DNA from: Palleronia pelagia
Lineage (GTDB): Bacteria; Pseudomonadota; Alphaproteobacteria; Rhodobacterales; Rhodobacteraceae
NCBI RefSeq assembly: GCF_900110115.1
Contig: NZ_FOCM01000011.1
Span: 21,116-85,115 of the forward strand
DNA: 64,000 nucleotides
Direction: 5' to 3'
Shown: positions 47,554 to 56,800 of the stretch, in pieces
Numbering within the stretch: the first letter of the stretch is position 1
Layout: every line of letters begins with the position of its first letter
Made by a program: the position numbers and the translations under genes
Notes under the pieces: model-generated
Database searches by the model: none
The model's input: the letters and a program-made list of their open reading frames with translations, nothing else
Told to the model about the DNA's origin: nothing

Positions 47554-48111
47554 ATGGTCCTGCGTTTCCCCCACCCCGCGCGTCGCTTCATCCGCAATGA
47601 AGATGGAGCCTATTCGATCGAGGCCGCCCTGGTGCTGCCCACGTTGATCTGGTGCAGCCTGGCGATGCTGACCTATGTCGACGGCTACCGTCAGCAGACC
47701 ATGAACCTGCGCACCACCTATGCGCTTTCCGACATGCTGTCGCGGCAATGGGACCCCGTGGGCCCCAAGTTCGTCGACGGGCTTGGCCGGGTGCACGACC
47801 ACCTGACCGAAAGCGATGACGAGACATTCCTGCGCGTGACCGTCGCCTACTGGGACGAGCCCGCCAACGAGCACAAGCTGGTCTGGTCGGACGCCACCTC
47901 CGACGGCCCGGTCCCGCTGAACCAGGAAACGCTGACCGACGTCGCCGGCGCGATTCCGACGATGGCCAACGGCGACAGCGCGATCATCGTCGAGACCTGG
48001 ATGAACTACGTGCCGGCCTTCAATGTCGGCCTGAAGCCCAGCCAGTTCTACAACCGCGTCGTCACGTCGCCACGCTTCACGCCGCAACTGAAATACGACG
48101 TCACCAAGTAG
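47554..48111 (+). CDS. TadE/TadG-like pilus protein, module 2 third gene
   Basis: Paralogue of 44612-45199, 185 aa. Hydrophobic N-terminal helix in EDGAYSIEAALVLPTLIWCSLAML, then TYALSDMLSRQWDPVGPKFVDGL and FYNRVVTSPRFTPQLKYDV. It starts 4 bases after the previous stop. Shared blocks (LSR..., ...RFxxQL) confirm duplication of the whole three-gene unit. Confidence 0.8.
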   Translation: MVLRFPHPARRFIRNEDGAYSIEAALVLPTLIWCSLAMLTYVDGYRQQTMNLRTTYALSDMLSRQWDPVGPKFVDGLGRVHDHLTESDDETFLRVTVAYWDEPANEHKLVWSDATSDGPVPLNQETLTDVAGAIPTMANGDSAIIVETWMNYVPAFNVGLKPSQFYNRVVTSPRFTPQLKYDVTK

Positions 48112-48120
48112 GCCGCCGCC

Positions 48121-48654
48121 TCAGTCGTCTCCGTCGCGCGTCTCCGCGTCCTGCGCGGCCCTCTGGGCCATCATCGCCTGCAGAAGCTCGGCCACGGCCT
48201 TGGCCTCTCCCGGCGAGGTCACCCCGCCAACGCCCAGCCGCCGCCCCAGCCGCCACCAGAGCCCGGGCCGCCAGCCAAAGGGCTGCGGCGAGGTCAGCAC
48301 CACGGAAAACCCGTTCGACGGCTTGAAGGCGAAGGCGCCCCTTTCGATCTTGTCGATGCCGTCCAGCGGAGCCAGCGCATCGCCCTCTTCCGTGAACAGA
48401 CCCTCGGGCCGCAGCACGAGCGCACCGGCCGTGGCGCGCCACAGCGCCAGCGCGGCAGCACAGGCCGCGATGCCGACGGTCGCGAGGATCGCCCGCCAGA
48501 TCGCCGGCGCGGGCTCGGCCACGGCAAGCCACAGCACCAGCACGCCCAGCGCGGCGATGGCCCCCACGCCGATAAATCTCCGCGAGGGCGAGGCGCGCAG
48601 CTCGGTCAGGGTGGATCCGGGCGGACCCTGGATCGGCAGCTGCGGCGTCAGCAT
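48121..48654 (-). CDS. Two-helix membrane protein with PH-like tail, unknown
   Basis: The 177-aa protein has two adjacent membrane helices (about residues 28-75) followed by a cytoplasmic beta-rich segment (ALVLRPEGLFTEEGDALAPLDGIDKIERGAFAFKPSNGF), suggestive of a bacterial PH-like fold. No firm family. The ATG at 48654 has AAGGAG 8 bases upstream. It faces the pilus module. Confidence 0.6.
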   Translation of the reverse strand: MLTPQLPIQGPPGSTLTELRASPSRRFIGVGAIAALGVLVLWLAVAEPAPAIWRAILATVGIAACAAALALWRATAGALVLRPEGLFTEEGDALAPLDGIDKIERGAFAFKPSNGFSVVLTSPQPFGWRPGLWWRLGRRLGVGGVTSPGEAKAVAELLQAMMAQRAAQDAETRDGDD

Positions 48655-48795
48655 GGTGGCTCCTTCGCGACGTGTCTTCGGCGTGCCCACCGCCATAGCG
48701 CCGCGCGGCCCCGGTGAAAAGCGCCGCTTGTGGCGCGCCGCCCCCCGCGCCTAGTCTCGGGACGAGAGATTCCCGTCCAGCCCGGAAGGCCCGCC

Positions 48796-49107
48796 ATGCA
48801 AGCCCCGCGTTCCCTTGTCGCCCTCTGCCTGCTGGCGGGGTGCTCGATCCCGCAGCTGGACACGCCGAACGCGGCCGAGATCGCCCGGCAGGATTACCCC
48901 GAACTGCGGCCCCTGTCCGAGCTGACGGCCGAGGCGGGCGCCCGGTCCCAGACGATCACACCGGGCGTCACCGACGGCCTGCGCGCCCGGGCCGCAGGCC
49001 TGCGGGCCCGCGCGCGGGTCCTGCGCCAATCGGCGCTGACGCCCGCCGACCGGGAACGGATCCGCTCTGGCCTGGCCCGCCTGAACGCCGCGCGGGCAGA
49101 AGGCTGA
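48796..49107 (+). CDS. Small lipoprotein, unknown function
   Basis: The 103-aa precursor has a lipobox LCLLAGC and a mature helical, Arg/Ala-rich region (DGLRARAAGLRARARVLRQ). No family recognised. It is the upstream neighbour of hom, 85 bases away. The start is the ATG preceded by GGAAGG. Confidence 0.6.
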   Translation: MQAPRSLVALCLLAGCSIPQLDTPNAAEIARQDYPELRPLSELTAEAGARSQTITPGVTDGLRARAAGLRARARVLRQSALTPADRERIRSGLARLNAARAEG

Positions 49108-49192
49108 GATGCGGCCCCTGCGGGTCTAGTGATCGGCGGTCAAAGGGGGTAAAGGGCGGCCCAGACAGCCACCCGCCAAAGGAGCCGCCCCC

Positions 49193-50479
49193 ATGACCAG
49201 CCCCCTTCGCCTTGGTATCGCCGGGATCGGCACGGTGGGTGTCGGCGTCATCCGCATCGTCCAGCGCCACGCCGACCTGCTGGCCGCGCGCTGCGGCCGG
49301 CCGATCCAGATCACCGCGGTATCGGCACGCGACCGGTCGCGCGACCGCGGCGTTCGCCTGGGCGAATACGCGTGGGAAGACGACGCCGTGGCGCTGGCCC
49401 GCCGTGACGACGTCGACGTCTTCGTCGAGCTGATCGGCGGCGATGACGGCCCGGCCAAGGCCGCCGTCGAGGCCGCCATCGCCGCGGGCAAGGACGTGGT
49501 CACCGCGAACAAGGCTCTGCTGGCCCATCACGGCCAGGCTTTGGCCGAGGCGGCCGAGGGCGCGGGCGGCGTGCTGCGCTTCGAGGCGGCTGTCGCGGGC
49601 GGCATACCCTGCATCAAGGTCCTGACCGAAAGCCTGGCGGGCAACGAGATCACGCGCGTCATGGGCGTGATGAACGGCACCTGCAACTACATCCTGACGC
49701 GCATGGAAAGCGCGGGCCTGACCTATGACGCGGTGTTCCAGGAGGCATCCGACCTGGGCTATCTCGAGGCCGACCCCACGCTCGACGTGGGCGGGATCGA
49801 CGCGGGCCACAAGCTGGCGCTACTGGCCTCGATCGCGTTCGGCACCAAGGTGGATTTCGGCGCGGTCAAGCTCGAGGGGATCGAGCGGATCTCGATTGAC
49901 GACATCAACCGCGCCGCCGACATGGGCTTCCGGGTCAAGCTTCTCGGCGTGGCGCAAATGACCGGCCGGGGGCTCGAGGCGCGGATGCAGCCCTGCTTGG
50001 TGCCCGCCGCGTCACCGCTGGGCCAGCTGGAAGGCCCGATGAACATGGTGGTTCTGGAGGGCGACAGCGTCGGCCAGATCGTGCTGCGCGGCGCGGGTGC
50101 GGGCGAAGGCCCGACCGCCAGCGCCGTCATGTCCGACGTGGTCGAGATCGCCCGCGGCCAGCGCCTGCCGACATTTGGCCAGCCCGCGAGCGGCCTTGCC
50201 ACGCCGCGCCCGGCCGAGGCCAACACGCCCGCCCCCTACTACCTGCGCATGGTGCTGAAGGACCGCCCGGGCGCGCTGGCCAAGATCGCCGCCTGCCTTG
50301 GCGCCGAGGGCATCTCCATCGACCGGATGCGCCAATACGACCACGCCGAAGGCAGCGCCCCGGTCCTGATCGTGACGCACAAGGCCATGCGGTCGGGGCT
50401 GGATGCCGCCATCGCCGCCATGGCGGGAACCGACGTGCTGGAAAGCGAGCCCGTGGCGCTGAGGATCGAGGACGTCTGA
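49193..50479 (+). CDS. hom: Homoserine dehydrogenase
   Basis: Reduces aspartate semialdehyde to homoserine for threonine and methionine synthesis. The 428-aa enzyme has an N-terminal NAD(P) domain (LGIAGIGTVGVGVI), the VVTANKALLAHH block, the catalytic domain with GVMNGTCNYILTRM and ASDLGYLEADPTLDVGGIDAGHK. A C-terminal ACT domain (YYLRMVLKDRPGALAKIAACL) binds threonine for feedback control. AGGAG lies upstream of the ATG. Confidence 0.97.
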   Translation: MTSPLRLGIAGIGTVGVGVIRIVQRHADLLAARCGRPIQITAVSARDRSRDRGVRLGEYAWEDDAVALARRDDVDVFVELIGGDDGPAKAAVEAAIAAGKDVVTANKALLAHHGQALAEAAEGAGGVLRFEAAVAGGIPCIKVLTESLAGNEITRVMGVMNGTCNYILTRMESAGLTYDAVFQEASDLGYLEADPTLDVGGIDAGHKLALLASIAFGTKVDFGAVKLEGIERISIDDINRAADMGFRVKLLGVAQMTGRGLEARMQPCLVPAASPLGQLEGPMNMVVLEGDSVGQIVLRGAGAGEGPTASAVMSDVVEIARGQRLPTFGQPASGLATPRPAEANTPAPYYLRMVLKDRPGALAKIAACLGAEGISIDRMRQYDHAEGSAPVLIVTHKAMRSGLDAAIAAMAGTDVLESEPVALRIEDV

Positions 50480-50629
50480 CAAGCGACGGTTTTCCATCGG
50501 GAAAACGGAGCAGCCCTCCCCATCTTTCGGACCCCGGGCGACGGAGTTTCGGCGCAAACAACCTTGTGCGCGCAGGGCCAAGCCCTTAGGCCTTGGGCGA
50601 TTTTTTCGCCAGATGCACGGAGCGCGCCC

Positions 50630-51598
50630 ATGGCCGACCAAGATTTCAACGACCGCATGTTGTCCCTGGGCCTTGCCCGCGTAAGCGAAGCGGCGGCCCT
50701 GGCCTCGGCGGGTTGGATCGGGCGCGGCGACGAGAAGGCGGCCGACCAGGCGGCCGTCAACGCCATGCGCGAGCAGCTGAACCGGCTGGATATCGCCGGA
50801 ACCGTCGTCATCGGCGAGGGCGAGCGCGACGAGGCGCCGATGCTGTTCATCGGCGAGGAGGTCGGCACCGGCAACGGCCCCCAGGTGGACATCGCGCTCG
50901 ACCCGCTGGAAGGCACGACCCTGACCGCCAAGGACATGCCCAACGCGCTGACCGTGATCGCCATGGGCGGGCGCGGATCCATGTTGCACGCCCCCGACGT
51001 CTACATGGAGAAGCTCGCCATCGGGCCGGGCTTCCGCCCCGGCACCGTGACCATGGCCATGCGCCCCGCCGAACGGGTCAGCGCCCTGGCAGCGGCCAAG
51101 GGCTGTTCCACCCACGACATCACCGTCTGCGTGCTGGAACGCCCCCGCCACGAGGAAATGATCGCCGAATTGCGCTCGACCGACTGCGCGGTGCGCCTGA
51201 TCACCGATGGCGACGTGGCCGGCATCATCCACACCGCCGAACCCGACCGCACGGGCATCGACATGTACATGGGCTCGGGCGGCGCGCCCGAGGGCGTCCT
51301 GGCGGCCGCCGCGCTGAAATGCATGGGCGGCCAGATGTTCGGCAAGCTGCTGTTCCGCAACGACGACGAACGCGAGCGCGCCAAGAAGGCCGGCGTCACC
51401 AATTTCGACCGGGTCTATACTCGCGACGACCTGGTCAGCGGCGACGTGATCTTCGCGGCCACCGGCGTCACCGACGGGTCGGTCGTGGACGGCATCAAGC
51501 GCGAGCCGGGATACCTGACCACCGAGACGATCCTCATGCGCTCGAAAACTGGGTCGGTGCGGCGGATGATCTACCGCAACCCGACCAAGCACAGCTGA
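50630..51598 (+). CDS. glpX: Class II fructose-1,6-bisphosphatase
   Basis: GlpX-type phosphatase (322 aa) for gluconeogenesis. Blocks include VIGEGERDEAPMLFIGEEVG, metal-binding DPLEGTTLTAKDMPN and GSGGAPEGVLAAAALKCMGG near the middle. The start MADQDFNDRML is family-typical. It follows hom by 150 bases and ends before recJ; likely separate transcription. Confidence 0.95.
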   Translation: MADQDFNDRMLSLGLARVSEAAALASAGWIGRGDEKAADQAAVNAMREQLNRLDIAGTVVIGEGERDEAPMLFIGEEVGTGNGPQVDIALDPLEGTTLTAKDMPNALTVIAMGGRGSMLHAPDVYMEKLAIGPGFRPGTVTMAMRPAERVSALAAAKGCSTHDITVCVLERPRHEEMIAELRSTDCAVRLITDGDVAGIIHTAEPDRTGIDMYMGSGGAPEGVLAAAALKCMGGQMFGKLLFRNDDERERAKKAGVTNFDRVYTRDDLVSGDVIFAATGVTDGSVVDGIKREPGYLTTETILMRSKTGSVRRMIYRNPTKHS

Positions 51599-51865
51599 GG
51601 CGCCTTGCCGCCAGCGCTGCGCAGGGCATCATGCGTCGTGCCATGAGTATTGTAAGACCAGTGATGGGAAGGCCGCTTTCACCGCGGCCGCCCAAGGTAT
51701 TCGGCTGCTCTTGCAGAGGTATTTGAAGATCGGTGATGGCAGCGGCGCCGCGGCCGCCGCCGATTTCGCGGGCCCCTGTGGCGCTTTTTCGCGCGGCGGG
51801 GTTTTCGCATGTGAGATCCCAGTATATCGTGGCATCACCACACTCCTTATCCACATGTTGTGACC

Positions 51866-53635
<1,770 letters not shown>

Positions 53636-53731
53636 CGTCGGGGCGGCTTCGGGACCTGCGCATTTTTTCCGACAAAAAGCGCGGAAATCGTCTTGCAGCC
53701 CCCCCGCAGTTTGCTTAGAGACACCGCCAGT

Positions 53732-53806
53732 GGCCCGTTCGTCTATCGGTTAGGACGCCAGGTTTTCAACCTGGAAAGAGGGGTTCGATTCCCCTACGGG
53801 CTGCCA
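53732..53806 (+). tRNA. tRNA-Glu (anticodon UUC), island insertion site
   Basis: The 75-base cloverleaf runs from GGCCCGT to an encoded CCA. The acceptor arm pairs with ACGGGCT with a G-U at the first pair. The anticodon stem CCAGG/CCTGG encloses TTTTCAA with TTC as anticodon. The T arm is GGGGTTCGATTCCCC. The integrase gene on the opposite strand runs into it. Confidence 0.96.
53750..53806. other. Putative attL within tRNA-Glu 3' half
   Basis: The integrase stop codon (53750-53752) lies inside the tRNA, so the element joined the chromosome through the tRNA 3' part, the usual target of tyrosine integrases. The matching direct repeat (attR) was not found by eye up to 64000. Confidence 0.6.
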
Positions 53807-54973
53807 CTTCTCAAAATTATCTCTTGATATCCTAGCGTTAGGACCAGAAATAGTCCCACCGGTTGGTTGGGCTGTGAAAAGTGGGACACTTTTGGTGGCG
53901 GATGTCGGTCCAGTGAGCTTCCGAAACGCGCTGGCGGCGCGCAATTTTTGGGACGCCCCCTTGGTGTAGCGCGTCACCTCCTTGGACGTCTGGTGGCCAG
54001 TGATCGCCATGATCTCGAACTCGCTGCACCCGAGCTCCGCCAGCCGTGCAGCGGCGGCCTTGCGGAGGCCATGCACCGAGCAGTTTCCCAGGTTTGCCGC
54101 GTCACACCATTTGCGGAATCGATTGCCGAACCCGGCTGCAGTGAACGGACGACCAAAGTCGTTCACGAGGAAGGTTGTATCGCCGGTTCCCTCGGTTGCC
54201 AGGTGGCGCTGCAATTCCGGGATGATCGGGATCTCGAGGGTGATCGGATGGCGGTTACGTCCCTTGTGCTGGGTGAAAGACAACCACACGACCCCATCGC
54301 TGCTTTCCCGGAGATCTTGCCAGCCAAACCGAACCAGGTCGGATCGGCGTTGACCGGTGTAGAGCGCCAACGCCAACGCCAGCCGGGCCATGCTTCCAAC
54401 TGGGTGGGTCGCCTCGTAGGCCTTAATTTCCTCGAGTGTCCATGAGTGATATCCATCGGCGTTCGTCGCAAGATACTCGACCTGCCCGGCTGGATTAGTG
54501 TCGTGAAGGTCGTAACGCGTGGCAAATCTAAAGAGCTGGCGCAGGGTCTTGATCATGGTGTTCGCCGCTGCCGGCGTATCCATCATCGCATCCCGCCGCG
54601 ATCTAACGTGGCGCGGCAGGAGAAACGCATAGGGCTTATCGCCATCATTGTTCGTATCGCAAAATCTCTCGAGGATGGAACGACGGGTTCGGCGCGTCGA
54701 GGGATCAAGCTGCCGATACATCGGCGATTTGAAGTATTGGACGCAGAGCCAACGAAGCGTCTTCGGCTGAACCTTCTTGGCCCCCGTTGCAGCACGACTT
54801 CTGGAAGACTGTTTCTGTGCCGATGCGGCTGCCTGATAATCTGAAAGAAATTCGGGCGAACCGACCGGACCTCGCAACCTGGTCTTCCGCTGTCCCGGCG
54901 GCCGATAATAAATGCGAACGTTGCCATGACGATCGGTGTCCTCCACCACATATTTCATGCGGCGCATCTTCAT
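53750..54973 (-). CDS. Tyrosine recombinase/phage-type integrase of the island
   Basis: The 407-aa site-specific recombinase has an N-terminal SAM-like DNA-binding domain and a catalytic domain with the Arg of ALYTGQRRSDLVR, the HGLRK box and a GHQTSKEVTRY block holding the final His and nucleophile Tyr. The last 18 or so residues (PSFQVENLAS end) are encoded antisense to tRNA-Glu. The neighbour upstream is a small HTH gene typical of excisionases. It catalyses integration and excision at tRNA-Glu. Confidence 0.93.
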   Translation of the reverse strand: MKMRRMKYVVEDTDRHGNVRIYYRPPGQRKTRLRGPVGSPEFLSDYQAAASAQKQSSRSRAATGAKKVQPKTLRWLCVQYFKSPMYRQLDPSTRRTRRSILERFCDTNNDGDKPYAFLLPRHVRSRRDAMMDTPAAANTMIKTLRQLFRFATRYDLHDTNPAGQVEYLATNADGYHSWTLEEIKAYEATHPVGSMARLALALALYTGQRRSDLVRFGWQDLRESSDGVVWLSFTQHKGRNRHPITLEIPIIPELQRHLATEGTGDTTFLVNDFGRPFTAAGFGNRFRKWCDAANLGNCSVHGLRKAAAARLAELGCSEFEIMAITGHQTSKEVTRYTKGASQKLRAASAFRKLTGPTSATKSVPLFTAQPTGGTISGPNARISRDNFEKWQPVGESNPSFQVENLAS

Positions 54974-54986
54974 ATCAGCGAGAGGC

Positions 54987-55235
54987 CTAATTGTCCCACG
55001 GGTTATCTACCATTTCTGCTCCGCCTTCGAGACGATCAAAGGCTCGGTCGACCTGCTTTCGGTCCCAGACCCGGCGGCCGTCGATGCGCTTTGGTGGCGG
55101 CATCCGGCCATCCGCCGTCAACGCGTCGAATTTCGACGCACCCACCCCAATATACTCGGCAGCCTCGCGCCGGGAAAGGCCGCGCCGCTCCGGGGGTAAG
55201 CAATAGCTACTGTTCGCCGACTTTCGCTCCAGCAT
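54987..55235 (-). CDS. Excisionase/AlpA-like HTH protein
   Basis: The 82-aa protein has an HTH_17/MerR-like winged helix: GLSRREAAEYIGVGASKFDALTADGRMPPPKRIDGRRVWD. Such proteins beside a tyrosine integrase act as directionality factors for excision. It lies 13 bases upstream of the integrase gene in the same direction, so the two are co-transcribed. Confidence 0.82.
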   Translation of the reverse strand: MLERKSANSSYCLPPERRGLSRREAAEYIGVGASKFDALTADGRMPPPKRIDGRRVWDRKQVDRAFDRLEGGAEMVDNPWDN

Positions 55236-55378
55236 ATCAAGAGTGCCTCCTTCGACAACCTCGATGGAGACTGTCGATCAGCTTGATCATTAAATCGAGA
55301 AGGCATCTCCCGTCGTGGTACGGAAACTGATCGTAGCGCGCGCGTTTCGGTCCGAGAGTCAGAGGCCTGCGGCTGTCG

Positions 55379-55428
55379 CCGTGACGGGTCTGGAGGTCGG
55401 GAGAGTTCCTCGCGGCCGCCCGTCACGG
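55379..55428 (+). promoter_or_regulatory. Leader hairpin of DUF932 gene, overlapping its ribosome-binding site
   Basis: CCGTGACGGG (55379-55388) and CCCGTCACGG (55419-55428) form a perfect 10-base stem. The ribosome-binding site ACGGAG lies at its 3' foot, 8 bases from the ATG at 55439. The same element, including loop features and the stem-to-ATG distance, precedes the ParB-like gene. Confidence 0.6.
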
Positions 55429-55438
55429 AGATCACGAC

Positions 55439-56635
55439 ATGACCGATATCGAACTTCAGGACGACCCTCGTGACGCGTCGAGCGGCTACAAGGTAGATGT
55501 ATCCCGCGGCGGCCATGACGGTCGCGTCTCGTCGGAATGGTTCGCGCGGCCCGACGACCAGCGCTACCTCTCGCTGTCGACGCTGAAGGCGGCGGTCAAG
55601 GGCCGCGCGGATCGGAGCCGGACGCGCATCGTCGAGAGCGCGGCGATCCGCGTCTACGCGAGCCGCGACGATCCGGAGGCGCTGGCGCTTATCGTGCCCG
55701 GAGCCGACGGGCCCGTTGCCCCGACCCACTGGAGCTTCGGCCAGCTCACGAGCCTCGTCGGTGCACCTGCGACCTATCTGCGCCAGCTTCCTGCGGCACT
55801 TGCAGGGATCAACCTGCAATACGGCCTGACCTCGCATCGGGCCGAACAGGTCAAGATACTCGAGACCACCAACGGACGCGCTGAACTGCGGGCCGTCACT
55901 GGTCCCGATTACGGGCGCATCTACGACCACGAGCTGGTCGCGGCGGTCCAGCGGATCGCGGGCGACGGCGTCGGCGAAACGCGCTGGAAGGTCCCGGGCG
56001 TGCTCGACTGGTCGACCGGCCTCTACAATCCGAATGTCGACGTCACCAAGGAGACGACGACGCTCTACGCTTCCGACCGCGACGTGTTCCTGTTCCTCGT
56101 CGACGATCGCAATCCGATCGAGGCCGGGACATTGCCAGACGGCTCGCCCGACCTGTTCTTTCGGGGGTTCTATTGCTGGAACTCGGAGGTCGGCGCGAAG
56201 ACGCTCGGCATCGCCAGCTTCTATCTCCGGGCGGTCTGCCAGAACCGCAATCTCTGGGGCGTCGAGGACTTCCAGGAGATCAGGATCCGGCATTCCAAGC
56301 ACGCCGCGAACCGCTTCGCGCACGAGGCGGCCCCCGCCCTTGCGACCTTCGCGGACTCCTCGCCCGCGCCCTTCGTCCAGGGCATCCGGGCCGCGCGGGA
56401 GCGGATCGTCGCCCGCACCGAAGAGGATCGGACCGACTTCCTGCGCAAGCGCGGCTTCGGCAAGGCGGAGACCTCGAAGATCGTCGAGACGGTATTGGCC
56501 GAGGAAGGCCATCCACCGGAAAGCGTCTTCGATTTCGTGCAGGGCATCACGGCGGTCGCGCGACGCAAGACGCAGCAGGATGCGCGGCTTGCGATGGAGG
56601 GGCGGGCGAAGGCGCTGCTCGAACGCGTGGGCTAA
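55439..56635 (+). CDS. DUF932 domain protein of the mobile element
   Basis: The 398-aa protein matches DUF932 (phage/plasmid-like family): LVGAPATYLRQLPAALAGINLQYGL, AVTGPDYGRIYDHELVAAVQ, the central LYASDRDVFLFLVDDRNPIE and FFRGFYCWNSEVGAKTLG. DUF932 genes recur in integrative conjugative elements and plasmids of alphaproteobacteria; function unknown. It is followed by a ParB-like gene with the same leader. Confidence 0.88.
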   Translation: MTDIELQDDPRDASSGYKVDVSRGGHDGRVSSEWFARPDDQRYLSLSTLKAAVKGRADRSRTRIVESAAIRVYASRDDPEALALIVPGADGPVAPTHWSFGQLTSLVGAPATYLRQLPAALAGINLQYGLTSHRAEQVKILETTNGRAELRAVTGPDYGRIYDHELVAAVQRIAGDGVGETRWKVPGVLDWSTGLYNPNVDVTKETTTLYASDRDVFLFLVDDRNPIEAGTLPDGSPDLFFRGFYCWNSEVGAKTLGIASFYLRAVCQNRNLWGVEDFQEIRIRHSKHAANRFAHEAAPALATFADSSPAPFVQGIRAARERIVARTEEDRTDFLRKRGFGKAETSKIVETVLAEEGHPPESVFDFVQGITAVARRKTQQDARLAMEGRAKALLERVG

Positions 56636-56740
56636 GCCCAAACTCCATCCGGTGCGTCGCTCCCCCCTCTGCCCGGCCTTCTCGGGCGTATCCTTCGCGG
56701 CTGGGTCGCGGCCGGAGAGAAAGAGGGTGGAGGGGGTTTT

Positions 56741-56790
56741 CGTGACGGGTTCGGAAGGTCGGGGGAGTGGCTCCCGGCCGATCCGTCACG
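56741..56790 (+). promoter_or_regulatory. Leader hairpin of ParB-like gene, twin of the DUF932 leader
   Basis: CGTGACGG (56741-56748) and CCGTCACG (56783-56790) pair perfectly, extended inward by one G-U and one T-A pair. The ribosome-binding GGAG (56790-56793) starts at the 3' foot, and the ATG is at 56801. The sequence GGTCGGG and the following GACC-ATGACCG are shared with the DUF932 leader. Confidence 0.6.
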
Positions 56791-56800
56791 GAGACGACCC

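Noticed and set aside
50594..50610. Terminator GGCGATTTTTTCGCC before glpX
   Set aside because: The stem is only four to five bases and the T run is the loop, not the tail; chance hairpin.
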